Positions 37,538 through 44,504 of a DNA stretch of 64,000 nucleotides are shown piece by piece. The notes under the pieces were generated by a model, which was not told the DNA's origin, did not search any database, and worked only from the letters and a program-made list of their open reading frames with translations. The number at the start of each line of letters is the position of its first letter. Position 1 is the first letter of the stretch. The position numbers were made by a program, and so were the translations under genes. This DNA is from Caballeronia zhejiangensis (GTDB taxonomy: Bacteria; Pseudomonadota; Gammaproteobacteria; Burkholderiales; Burkholderiaceae): the NCBI RefSeq assembly GCF_000698575.1, contig NZ_JFHD01000005.1:186001-250000 (forward strand). The letters run 5' to 3'.

Positions 37538-37566
37538 TTGCCAAAGCCAGAAAGGCTCTGCATAAT
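37538..37566 (+). promoter_or_regulatory. Sigma70-type promoter of tRNA-Thr
   Basis: TTGCCA (37538-37543), 17 bp, CATAAT (37561-37566), about 58 bp upstream of the tRNA 5' end. Good match in both boxes and spacing. Confidence 0.6.
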
Positions 37567-37624
37567 CTCACTTCTTCGTTGCTGACGAACTAAACGAACG
37601 CAAAAAACGAAGAAAAAATTCGGA

Positions 37625-37700
37625 GCCGGAATAGCTCAGACGGTAGAGCAGCGCATTCGTAATGCGAAGGTCGGGGGTTCGATTCCTCTTTCCGGCACCA
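37625..37700 (+). tRNA. tRNA-Thr(CGT)
   Basis: 76 nt including CCA. Acceptor GCCGGAA/TTCCGGC; anticodon loop TTCGTAA with CGT at 37658-37660; very close to the E. coli tRNA-Thr(CGT) sequence around the anticodon arm. Confidence 0.95.
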
Positions 37701-37719
37701 CAAGAATTCAGGCAGTTCT

Positions 37720-37754
37720 AAAAACCCGCGATCACGCATGTGTCGCGGGTTTTT
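37720..37754 (+). terminator. Terminator after tRNA-Thr
   Basis: AAAAACCCGCGA / TCGCGGGTTTTT stem with an 11-nt loop, followed by GCTTTTTG. Confidence 0.85.
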
Positions 37755-37760
37755 GCTTTT

Positions 37761-38330
37761 TGCGCCGCGTTTCTCGAAACCCCCGCAATCTTTCGCACTT
37801 TCGCACTTTCGCAACGATCGCCATCGCGACAACAGGTTTGCGATTCGAACCGAAAATCGGCTTCAGCGATTTCACATTCGGCAGCACCCGCGCGCCTGAT
37901 TCGTCTTATATGTGCGCTTTCGTACAACAACGAGCCATTTTCCGCTGCGCACCATGAAGCGTCAACGCTGGTTTCCCGGTATCGTTATATCCATAGAGGA
38001 AAAGCTACAGTTTAAGTACGCGCTGATGCCTTTCGGGGTACAGCCCAAGCTGGATGCGGCTCGCGGGGCGGCAGTCGCTAGGCGATAAAACGTAGTTTTT
38101 GCAGCAACGAATACAGCGGCCGGCAATCGATTACCGAAGCCATTCCGGTCCCGACACGAACGATCATGCGTTCTTGATGAAACGCGCCGATTCGGCTCAA
38201 GCAGAAGCGGTGGCGATCCGATAACGCATCTATGGAAGGAACCGTAATCGGCAATTCGGCTGCATGCGGCGGCGCAATAGCCGCATCGACCGTGTTAGCG
38301 CAATTGTTGTAGTCATTCAGGAGAGAAATC
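37761..38330. other. Intergenic region between tRNA-Thr and a small gene
   Basis: About 570 bp. It contains a short tandem repeat (CTTTCGCA three times near 37793-37816). A 44-codon frame starting at 37958 lacks a Shine-Dalgarno sequence. No conserved RNA or protein recognised. Confidence 0.4.
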
Positions 38331-38480
38331 ATGGACGCAAAACCGACGAAAATCCCGACGCCCGACAAGGTGCTTTGTCCGGATCCGGAACCGGTTGGCG
38401 TCGAGTTTCTCGCGACGGAGCTGCCCGAGCATGTGCGCGCGTTCTTCGACGAACAGCGCGACTCGGCGCAGTCGAAGTAG
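38331..38480 (+). CDS. Small acidic protein of unknown function (49 aa)
   Basis: ATG at 38331 preceded by AGGAGAGAAATC, a near-ideal ribosome binding site; stop TAG at 38478-38480. The product starts MDAKPTKIPTPDKVLCPDPE and ends 'HVRAFFDEQRDSAQSK'; acidic, one Cys, no signal or membrane segment. Too short for standard ORF cut-offs. The strong Shine-Dalgarno sequence and biased codon use support a real gene; no family recognised. Confidence 0.65.
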   Translation: MDAKPTKIPTPDKVLCPDPEPVGVEFLATELPEHVRAFFDEQRDSAQSK

Positions 38481-38714
38481 GCGGACCCGCTGGATCACGC
38501 CGTCGTCGTGAGAACGACGCCCGCCGCGCGCGGCGCACTCGGATCATCCGGTCCGCACATGGCTCACGCCAGGACGCGTCGCGCCTCTCGTTCATGACCG
38601 CATCGGGGCGGGTCGTGCGCTACGGCTCGCCTCGTGAAATCCCCTCCGCCAGTTGGCTGCCGTCGTTCCCGTTTGACCGCGGTGCGCTATTCTGGCGCTT
38701 TTGCCCGGATCCCG

Positions 38715-39317
38715 ATGCGCCGCCGATCGCCCCCTTCTCTCCTCGCCTCCACCACGTTCGCCTGTGCGCTTGCGTTCGCCGCCCCCTCTTCCGTGCATGC
38801 AGACGGCGACGACACTCCGTTCACCAACCTCATCGCCCTCGTCTCCCAACGGCTCGCACTCGCGGAGCCGGTCGCGCGCTGGAAGTGGGCGCATCACGAG
38901 CCGATCACCGATGCGCCGCGCGAAGAAGCGTTGCTCAAGCACGTCGAGGAAAAGGCCGGCGCCGCGCAGGTCGATCCCGAATTCGCGCGTCAGTTCTTTC
39001 GCGATCAGATCGAAGCCAGCAAGGATGTGCAGAACGCGCTCTTCGCGAACTGGCGCGCGCTGAAAGCTGCGCCGGAAGAAGCGCCGCCCGATCTCGCCAA
39101 GGACACGCGTCCGAAGCTCGATCGGCTGACGCAGTCGCTCGTCTCGGCGCTCGCGCATGTCGAGCCGATCCGCCATGCCGAAGACTGCCCAGTGCGGCTC
39201 GCGGAAAGCGTCGCGCGATGGAAGCATCTGACGCGCTACAACTCGTCGATGAACGCGCCGCTCATGCGCGCGCTGTCGCACGTCTGCGCGTCGGGCGGCG
39301 TGGGCGCGGTCGGGTGA
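38715..39317 (+). CDS. Secreted chorismate mutase (AroQ-gamma type)
   Basis: 200 residues. A signal peptide (MRRRSPPSLLASTTFACALA, cleavage near VHA) precedes an AroQ fold: 'IALVSQRLALAEPVARWKW' with catalytic Arg/Lys, 'QFFRDQIEASKDVQNALFANW' and a C-terminal extension with Cys residues typical of the periplasmic *AroQ class. It converts chorismate to prephenate outside the cytoplasm; its role there is unclear in the family. ATG at 38715 chosen because the signal peptide begins there. Convergent with the exonuclease gene, 7 bp apart. Confidence 0.85.
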   Translation: MRRRSPPSLLASTTFACALAFAAPSSVHADGDDTPFTNLIALVSQRLALAEPVARWKWAHHEPITDAPREEALLKHVEEKAGAAQVDPEFARQFFRDQIEASKDVQNALFANWRALKAAPEEAPPDLAKDTRPKLDRLTQSLVSALAHVEPIRHAEDCPVRLAESVARWKHLTRYNSSMNAPLMRALSHVCASGGVGAVG

Positions 39318-39324
39318 CGGCGCG

Positions 39325-40470
39325 TCAGATGGCGGACGCGAGCGTTGCGGCGACAAGCGGTGTCGCGACGAGACCGCGCGCGAGACGCTCGCTCAGAATT
39401 CGATAAGTGGACAGCTCGAACGCGGGAGAATCCGCGCTTGCGCGCAGCGCGCCGGCTTCCTCGAGCGTGCCGGCCGTGCCGAGATAGCGCCAGTTGTCGA
39501 TGACATGCCACGCGCGTTGCCCCGATGCCGCATCGCACTCTTCGATCGCGATAGCACCCGCATACGGCCAAGGCGCGCCGCGAACGTCGCCGGAACGCGA
39601 CTTCGGCGCGCGGTTGTGCGCTGGACGCGCGCTCGCGATCCATTGCGCCTCGGCCAGCAATGCCCCGATTTCGCCGCCCGTCGCCTTCCATTCGAGACGA
39701 CGCACCAGCGCGGAGAGACGCAGATCCTTCGCCGAGCGCCGCGGGCCGACGAGATGCGAACGCACACGCTGACGCAAGCGCACGCTGCGGCCAGCGTAGA
39801 GCGGCGCGTCGTCGTCGCCATAAAACATGTAGACGCCGCAGCCCGAAACGATCTGCTCGATCGTGTCCTCGTCGATGTGCGCGGCGAGGTGGAACCGGCG
39901 CGTCACGCGTTCGAGATGCGTGCGCATCACATCCGGCGCATGCGCGCGATGCAGGTGCTGCCAGAATTGCCACAGCAAATCGGCATCGGCGAGCGCACGA
40001 TGCCGCGCCGCCGGCACGAGCGCGTGGCGCGCGACGAGCGCATCGAGACCGTGACGGCTTTCCGCCGGATAAACGGCGCGGGAAAGCTGTACCGTGCACA
40101 GCACGTCGGGCGCGAAGCGAAGGTCCACGCGCCGGAATTCGTCCTTCAGAAAGCTGTGGTCGAAGTGTGCGTTGTGCGCAATGAAAAGGCGGCCCTTCAT
40201 GCGGTCGAGCAAGCCGGACGCCAGCTGCTCGAACGTCGGAGCCTCGCGCACCATTGCATCGGTGATGCCCGTCAACTGTTGCACGAACGAAGGAATCGGC
40301 CGCTGCGGATTGACGAGCGATGTCCACTGCGACACGCCCGCCGGCCCGACTTCGACAACGCCGATCTCGGTGATTCGGTCCACGCCGAATGTGCCGCCGG
40401 TCGTTTCGAGATCGACGAAGACGATGGGTTCGGAGGGATAAGCGTAGCTTGCGGACGGATCGGGATGCAT
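39325..40470 (-). CDS. DEDDh 3'-5' exonuclease fused to a GIY-YIG endonuclease domain
   Basis: 381 residues. Residues ~15-175 form an epsilon/DnaQ-like exonuclease: Asp20 and Glu22 in 'FVDLETTGG', Asp104 in 'HNAHFDHSFL', and His157...Asp162 in 'ARHRALADADLL'. Residues ~211-290 carry a GIY-YIG nuclease core like UvrC/Cho ('GCGVYMFYGDDDAPLYAGRS', then VRLRQRVRSH). Such PolC-epsilon/Cho fusions exist in proteobacteria and are presumed DNA-repair nucleases. Monocistronic. Confidence 0.88.
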   Translation of the reverse strand: MHPDPSASYAYPSEPIVFVDLETTGGTFGVDRITEIGVVEVGPAGVSQWTSLVNPQRPIPSFVQQLTGITDAMVREAPTFEQLASGLLDRMKGRLFIAHNAHFDHSFLKDEFRRVDLRFAPDVLCTVQLSRAVYPAESRHGLDALVARHALVPAARHRALADADLLWQFWQHLHRAHAPDVMRTHLERVTRRFHLAAHIDEDTIEQIVSGCGVYMFYGDDDAPLYAGRSVRLRQRVRSHLVGPRRSAKDLRLSALVRRLEWKATGGEIGALLAEAQWIASARPAHNRAPKSRSGDVRGAPWPYAGAIAIEECDAASGQRAWHVIDNWRYLGTAGTLEEAGALRASADSPAFELSTYRILSERLARGLVATPLVAATLASAI

Positions 40471-41208
40471 CGTGAACGGCGAGAGACGGCGGGATGCGCC
40501 TTGGATGGAGCGAATGCTGGATTGCCCATTCTAACGCAGCCGGAAGCGGCGGACTTTTACCGGAACAGTCGGTGGTCGGGACGAGTCGGCTTTTTTGGCT
40601 AGTTTTTGCTTCAGTTAAAACCACACCATTTTGATAGTTTTCCATTAAGCCGATGCTGAATTTAACGCATCGCAATGGCGGATAACCCTTAAAAGCATTT
40701 CCGGATTATCAAGGATACGAGTTTGCGGCCGTCGCGGCTCGCTGAGCCGCAGGAAGGCGAACCTTGCGAGGCTTGGGCGAGGGCCGTTGCGCCGCGCTCG
40801 CCCGTGGCTGCCGCCCGCCAGCGTCCATTTAGGGCGCTGACCGTTTTCTCGCTTAGTTAATCGGTCCGCATTAAATTAAAATAGCGCAAGCACGGTTTAT
40901 CGGCGAAAAAGAACGCGATGCAACGCGGCTTCTCCTATACCGAACGATATTAAGACTTTAGTGCCTCCTGGGCTGCACAGAGCATTATATTAATCGTCAG
41001 CGCCTTTCGTCTTGCCCGATTCTCCGACATTAACCGACGTGCAAACTAAGTCGCAACTTAAATGTAATGAAACAAATCGGCGATGATTCCGCTCGACCGA
41101 TTCGAGCAATGATGCCAAACGCTTGTCGCGTCTTCCTTATTGCGCGCAGCCGCCGCTCAAAAGCTTTCGCGACGCGGACGCGAACCCAAGTCCCACAAGG
41201 CTCCGGGC
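40471..41208. other. AT-richer intergenic region
   Basis: Roughly 740 bp between the exonuclease gene and the candidate small RNA, with lower GC than the surroundings. Open frames are short, lack ribosome binding sites and match no family. No repeats or tRNA recognised. Confidence 0.45.
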
Positions 41209-41237
41209 AAAAAAAAGCGCGACCGGGAAGTCGCGCT
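41209..41237 (-). terminator. Terminator of the candidate small RNA
   Basis: 8-bp GC-rich stem with a 6-nt loop and an uninterrupted run of eight T on the minus strand (A-run at 41209-41216). Confidence 0.75.
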
Positions 41238-41292
41238 GACAAAGTTTGGAGATCTTTTTCCGTCAACGAAAAAGTCTGCTTCGGAAAGCAGA
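41209..41292 (-). ncRNA. Candidate small RNA, three hairpins and terminator
   Basis: On the minus strand an ~84 nt unit begins at a hairpin TCTGCTT-TCCG-AAGCAGA, continues with TTTTTC / GGAAAAA, then an unpaired AU-rich linker, and ends in AGCGCGAC-TTCCCG-GTCGCGCT followed by eight U residues. A TATACT -10 box (41299-41304) sits 7 nt before the first hairpin; the -35 box is weak. No minus-strand gene precedes the terminator, so it should belong to a short transcript. Position upstream of a porin suggests, but does not show, an outer-membrane regulator. Confidence 0.45.
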
Positions 41293-41435
41293 GACGACAG
41301 TATAACGATGCGGCCCGCATTCATTACCCGCAAAAGCAGCAAACTTCTGTTTCAAATATCTCAACAATCGAATTTCCAGAAGTTTCCCGTTGTTTTCTTG
41401 CGGCAATCGTGTCGCGCATGCGCAACGTCATTTGG

Positions 41436-41463
41436 TTGACACCGCATCTCTTACGACTTTATT
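41436..41463 (+). promoter_or_regulatory. Candidate porin promoter
   Basis: Consensus TTGACA (41436-41441), 16 bp, TTTATT (41458-41463). It would give a ~240 nt 5' leader before the porin, a length usual for post-transcriptionally controlled porins. Confidence 0.4.
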
Positions 41464-41711
41464 CGCGGATAAACCCTTGTATATAAAGAAAAATATGCGT
41501 TCCATCGATCATTGCCGCATCCACAATGATTTATTGTGGAAATTGGAACGCCTAGCGCTGTAACACCGTCTTTACACTTCGTCTGGTCCGGAAACAAATG
41601 TGTCGGTGACGCCGATCCATTGCTCCTCCGCCCGCGCCTCTCGCAGCGCGCCGGAGCGAGGTTTCCTCAAAGCCTGGGTCCCCGGCCCTATCTGCTCTCG
41701 GAGTTACAAAG

Positions 41712-42854
41712 ATGAAAAAGACTCTCATGGTCGCCGCCCTGTCGGGCGTTTTTGCTACCGCCGCCCATGCGCAAAGCAGCGTCACGCTGTACGGCCTGAT
41801 CGATGCGGGCATCACCTACACGAACAACCAGCAAGGCCACAGCAACTGGAAGGCGACGAGCGGTTCGGTCAACGGCAGCCGTTGGGGCCTGCGTGGTTCG
41901 GAAGACCTCGGTGGCGGCCTGAAGGCGATCTTCACGTTGGAAAACGGCTTCAACATCATGAACGGCACGAACGGCCAGGGCGGTCGTGAGTTCGGCCGTC
42001 AGGCGTTCGTCGGTCTGTCGAGCAACCAGTTCGGCTCGATCACGCTCGGCCGTCAATATGACTCCGTGGTCGACTTCCTCGGGCCTCTGGCTCTGACGGG
42101 CACGCAATACGGCGGCACGCAGTTCGCTCACCCGTTCGACAACGACAACCTCGACAACACGTTCCGCGTCAACAACTCGGTCAAGTACACGAGCGCGAAC
42201 TACGCTGGCTTCAAGATGGGCGCGATGTACGGCTTCTCGAACGAAGCCGGCGGTTTCGCGGATAACCGTGCGTACAGCGTCGGCGCGTCGTACAACTACG
42301 GCCCGTTGAACGTTGCTGCAGCGTACATGCAACTGAACAACGTCGGCTCGCCGACGAACAACACGGCCGGTGCGGTCACGACCGACAACACGCCTTTCGT
42401 CGCTTCGCGTCAGCGCATCTTCGGCGGCGGCATCAACTACGCGTTCGGCCCGGCAACCGTCGGCTTCGTGTTCACGCAGACGATGCTCGACAACGCGACG
42501 CAGCTGACGAACGTCGGCTCGCAAGGCGCTGGCAACATCGCGCTGAACGGCGACAGCATGCGCTTCACGAACTACGAAGTGAACGGCCGCTACAACCTGA
42601 CGCCGGCTCTGTCGATCGCAGGTGCGTACACGTACACGGATAGCCGTATCGAAGGCGAAAAGCCGAAGTTCCACCAGTTCAGCCTGCAAACGGCGTATGC
42701 GCTGTCGAAGCGCACCGACGTCTACCTGCAAGGCGAATACCAGCACATGACCGACCAGGACGGCCTGCCGGTCGGCGCGGTGATCAACGGCGTTGGTATG
42801 TCGTCGAACGGCAACCAGGTTTCGGCGACGGTCGGCATGCGTCACCGCTTCTAA
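41712..42854 (+). CDS. Gram-negative general porin (Opc-like)
   Basis: 380 residues. Signal peptide MKKTLMVAALSGVFATAAHA, cleavage before Gln21; then 'SSVTLYGLIDAGITY', 'SRWGLRGSEDLGGGLKAIF' and 'GLSSNQFGSITLGRQYDSV', the hallmarks of Burkholderia/Bordetella-type 16-strand trimeric porins; the C-terminus 'VGMRHRF' ends in Phe as required by the BAM machinery. Codon choice is more biased than in neighbours, as for highly expressed genes. Long leader upstream, terminator downstream. Confidence 0.95.
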   Translation: MKKTLMVAALSGVFATAAHAQSSVTLYGLIDAGITYTNNQQGHSNWKATSGSVNGSRWGLRGSEDLGGGLKAIFTLENGFNIMNGTNGQGGREFGRQAFVGLSSNQFGSITLGRQYDSVVDFLGPLALTGTQYGGTQFAHPFDNDNLDNTFRVNNSVKYTSANYAGFKMGAMYGFSNEAGGFADNRAYSVGASYNYGPLNVAAAYMQLNNVGSPTNNTAGAVTTDNTPFVASRQRIFGGGINYAFGPATVGFVFTQTMLDNATQLTNVGSQGAGNIALNGDSMRFTNYEVNGRYNLTPALSIAGAYTYTDSRIEGEKPKFHQFSLQTAYALSKRTDVYLQGEYQHMTDQDGLPVGAVINGVGMSSNGNQVSATVGMRHRF

Positions 42855-42878
42855 GCTTCACAAGCAGTCCCGCTGTAG

Positions 42879-42907
42879 AAAAGCCGCTCTTCGGAGCGGC
42901 TTTTTTT
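42879..42907 (+). terminator. Porin terminator
   Basis: AAAAGCCGCTC-TTC-GGAGCGGCTTTTTTT, 25 bp after the porin stop; A-run also lets it act for the converging greB. Confidence 0.9.
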
Positions 42908-42924
42908 CGTCGTTGCGCGTCGCT

Positions 42925-43476
42925 TCAGCGTGGATATCGGACGTCCAGGATGTCGATCTGCTGAATGCCTGCAGGCGTGTGCAACGGCACCGTATCGCCG
43001 ATCTTCGCCTTTAGCAGCGCGCGCGCGACCGGCGAGATCCAGCTCACGTAGCCGCGATCCAGATCGACTTCGTCGACGCCGACGATCGTCACCGTCTTCA
43101 CGTCGCCGTCGTCGCCCGCGTAGTCCACCGTCGCGCCGAAGAACACCTGATCGACATTCTCCTGCTTGCTGCTGTCCACCACTTCCGCGAGATCCAGGCG
43201 CTTGCCCAGGAAGCGGATGCGCCGGTCGATCTCGCGCAGCCGCCGCTTGCCGTAGATGTAGTCGCCGTTCTCCGAGCGATCGCCGTTCGAAGCGGCCCAC
43301 GAAACGAGCCTGACGACTTCCGGGCGCTCCGTATCGAGAAGCTGCAGCAACTCGTCACGCAGCCGCTGATGGCCTTGAGGCGTGATGTAGTTCTTCGTGC
43401 CCGCCGGGACGTCGGGCTGGCCGAGTTCGAGGTCGTCGTCGGTGTCGTCCGACTCTTTGACAAATGCCTTGTTCAT
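42925..43476 (-). CDS. greB: Transcript cleavage factor GreB
   Basis: 183 residues beginning MNKAFVKESDDTDDDLELGQ. 'KNYITPQGHQRLRDELLQLL' (coiled-coil arm), 'AASNGDRSENGDYIYGKRRL' (acidic tip residues D-x2-E-N-x-D that coordinate the catalytic Mg of RNA polymerase) and 'VDQVFFGATVDY' are GreB motifs. It rescues backtracked polymerase. The upstream extension to 43536 is not family-like. The acidic N-terminal extension (~20 residues) is common in beta-proteobacteria. Confidence 0.95.
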   Translation of the reverse strand: MNKAFVKESDDTDDDLELGQPDVPAGTKNYITPQGHQRLRDELLQLLDTERPEVVRLVSWAASNGDRSENGDYIYGKRRLREIDRRIRFLGKRLDLAEVVDSSKQENVDQVFFGATVDYAGDDGDVKTVTIVGVDEVDLDRGYVSWISPVARALLKAKIGDTVPLHTPAGIQQIDILDVRYPR

Positions 43477-43606
43477 GATGCCGCTCGTTGCCGATTGATG
43501 TCGAATTCCGGAATGTACTTGCTTTCGAAACATCAACTTACCACGTCGAGGCCATCTTTCGTCGGAGGCGCATCGACCGAAAATTCGAAATTCTGGCCAA
43601 AACCCC

Positions 43607-43635
43607 TTCCTTTTCAGAATAGGCTTGGCTATAAT
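43607..43635 (+). promoter_or_regulatory. Promoter of the tRNA-Arg pair
   Basis: A perfect TATAAT at 43630-43635, 13 bp before the first tRNA-Arg; the -35 box (TTCCTT at 43607-43612, 17 bp spacing) is weak. Confidence 0.5.
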
Positions 43636-43648
43636 TCCGCTTCTGCGT

Positions 43649-43725
43649 GCGGCTGTAGCTCAGTTGGATAGAGTACTTGGCTACGAACCAAGGGGTCGTG
43701 GGTTCGAATCCTGCCAGCCGCGCCA
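43649..43725 (+). tRNA. tRNA-Arg(ACG), copy 1
   Basis: 77 nt including CCA. Acceptor GCGGCTG/CAGCCGC; anticodon stem CTTGG/CCAAG with loop CTACGAA, anticodon ACG at 43683-43685 (A34 normally edited to inosine). Confidence 0.95.
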
Positions 43726-43812
43726 CCTTTTCGGATGTTCTCGCTCTAACGAGGTCATCAAGCGCTTAACCATTAGCGCGTTGAAGTAACATAGTGTTGT
43801 ACCGTTTTGCGT

Positions 43813-43889
43813 GCGGCTGTAGCTCAGTTGGATAGAGTACTTGGCTACGAACCAAGGGGTCGTGGGTTCGAATCCTGCCAGCCGCGCCA
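43813..43889 (+). tRNA. tRNA-Arg(ACG), copy 2
   Basis: 77 nt, identical to the first copy, which ends 87 bp upstream; anticodon ACG at 43847-43849. Likely a tandem duplication, co-transcribed and closed by the terminator at 43899. Confidence 0.95.
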
Positions 43890-43898
43890 TCTTTCGAA

Positions 43899-43925
43899 GG
43901 GCCTTCCATATGGAAGGCCCTTTTT
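43899..43925. terminator. Terminator after the tRNA-Arg pair
   Basis: GGGCCTTCCA-TA-TGGAAGGCCC followed by TTTTT; 11-bp stem. Confidence 0.9.
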
Positions 43926-43950
43926 GTTTGTCCCGACCGTAGCGCGCAAT

Positions 43951-44442
43951 CTACTGTCGCGGCACCGAGCCGATATCGCCGATACCCAGGTCCGGCCTCG
44001 GCACATCCTCCACCGAAGCCACCGCGCTCGACTCCCCGATCGCCTCAGCCCGCGCGCCGAGCAGCGTCTGAGAACGGCGCGGGAATTCGTCGTCGACGGC
44101 ATCGCCGAAAGCATGCCGCACGAACGCCCGCAGCAAGGCGATGCGTAGCGACGCGCCGCGCCCTTCCACGGGTTTGCCGTCCTTGCCGAACGTGACGGTG
44201 CAGACCACTTCCCCGCGCCCGTGATCGTGCATCTCGAGCTTGCAGGCGCGCTCCAGAACCACGGCCGCTGCATCCCATGACGTCGATGGCAGGAAACGCC
44301 CGTCCCAGGGCTTGCCGCGATCGTTGCCGCGAATGGACAGCGTCTCGCCGCTATCGGTGAAGTGGATTTCCCGGATGAATTCGTGCAGCCCGCGCGCGAC
44401 CCAATAGTCGAGCGTGGCGCCTTCGAGATCGGATGTGTTCAT
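43951..44442 (-). CDS. DUF2591 (NinX-like) protein
   Basis: 163 residues starting MNTSDLEGATLDYWVARGLH. 'LEGATLDYWVA', the HDHG-type region and 'FLPSTSWDAAAVVLERACKL' are DUF2591 features, a family first seen as phage NinX and common as chromosomal copies in Burkholderia. Function unknown. ATG at 44440-44442 picked as the family N-terminus; a 13-codon longer start exists. Lies downstream of spoT on the same strand. Confidence 0.72.
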   Translation of the reverse strand: MNTSDLEGATLDYWVARGLHEFIREIHFTDSGETLSIRGNDRGKPWDGRFLPSTSWDAAAVVLERACKLEMHDHGRGEVVCTVTFGKDGKPVEGRGASLRIALLRAFVRHAFGDAVDDEFPRRSQTLLGARAEAIGESSAVASVEDVPRPDLGIGDIGSVPRQ

Positions 44443-44504
44443 TACGGCGCTCTCTCCTGTTCGTCGAACGACGACAGGCATGCACGCCGCATACCCGCGC
44501 CGCG

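Noticed and set aside
37958..38092. Frame starting MKRQRWFPGIVISIEEKLQF after tRNA-Thr
   Set aside because: Looks peptide-like but has no ribosome binding site, and I recognise no homologue.
41030..41486. Overlapping short frames around the candidate small RNA
   Set aside because: They run through the hairpins and terminator, lack RBS, and have no family resemblance.
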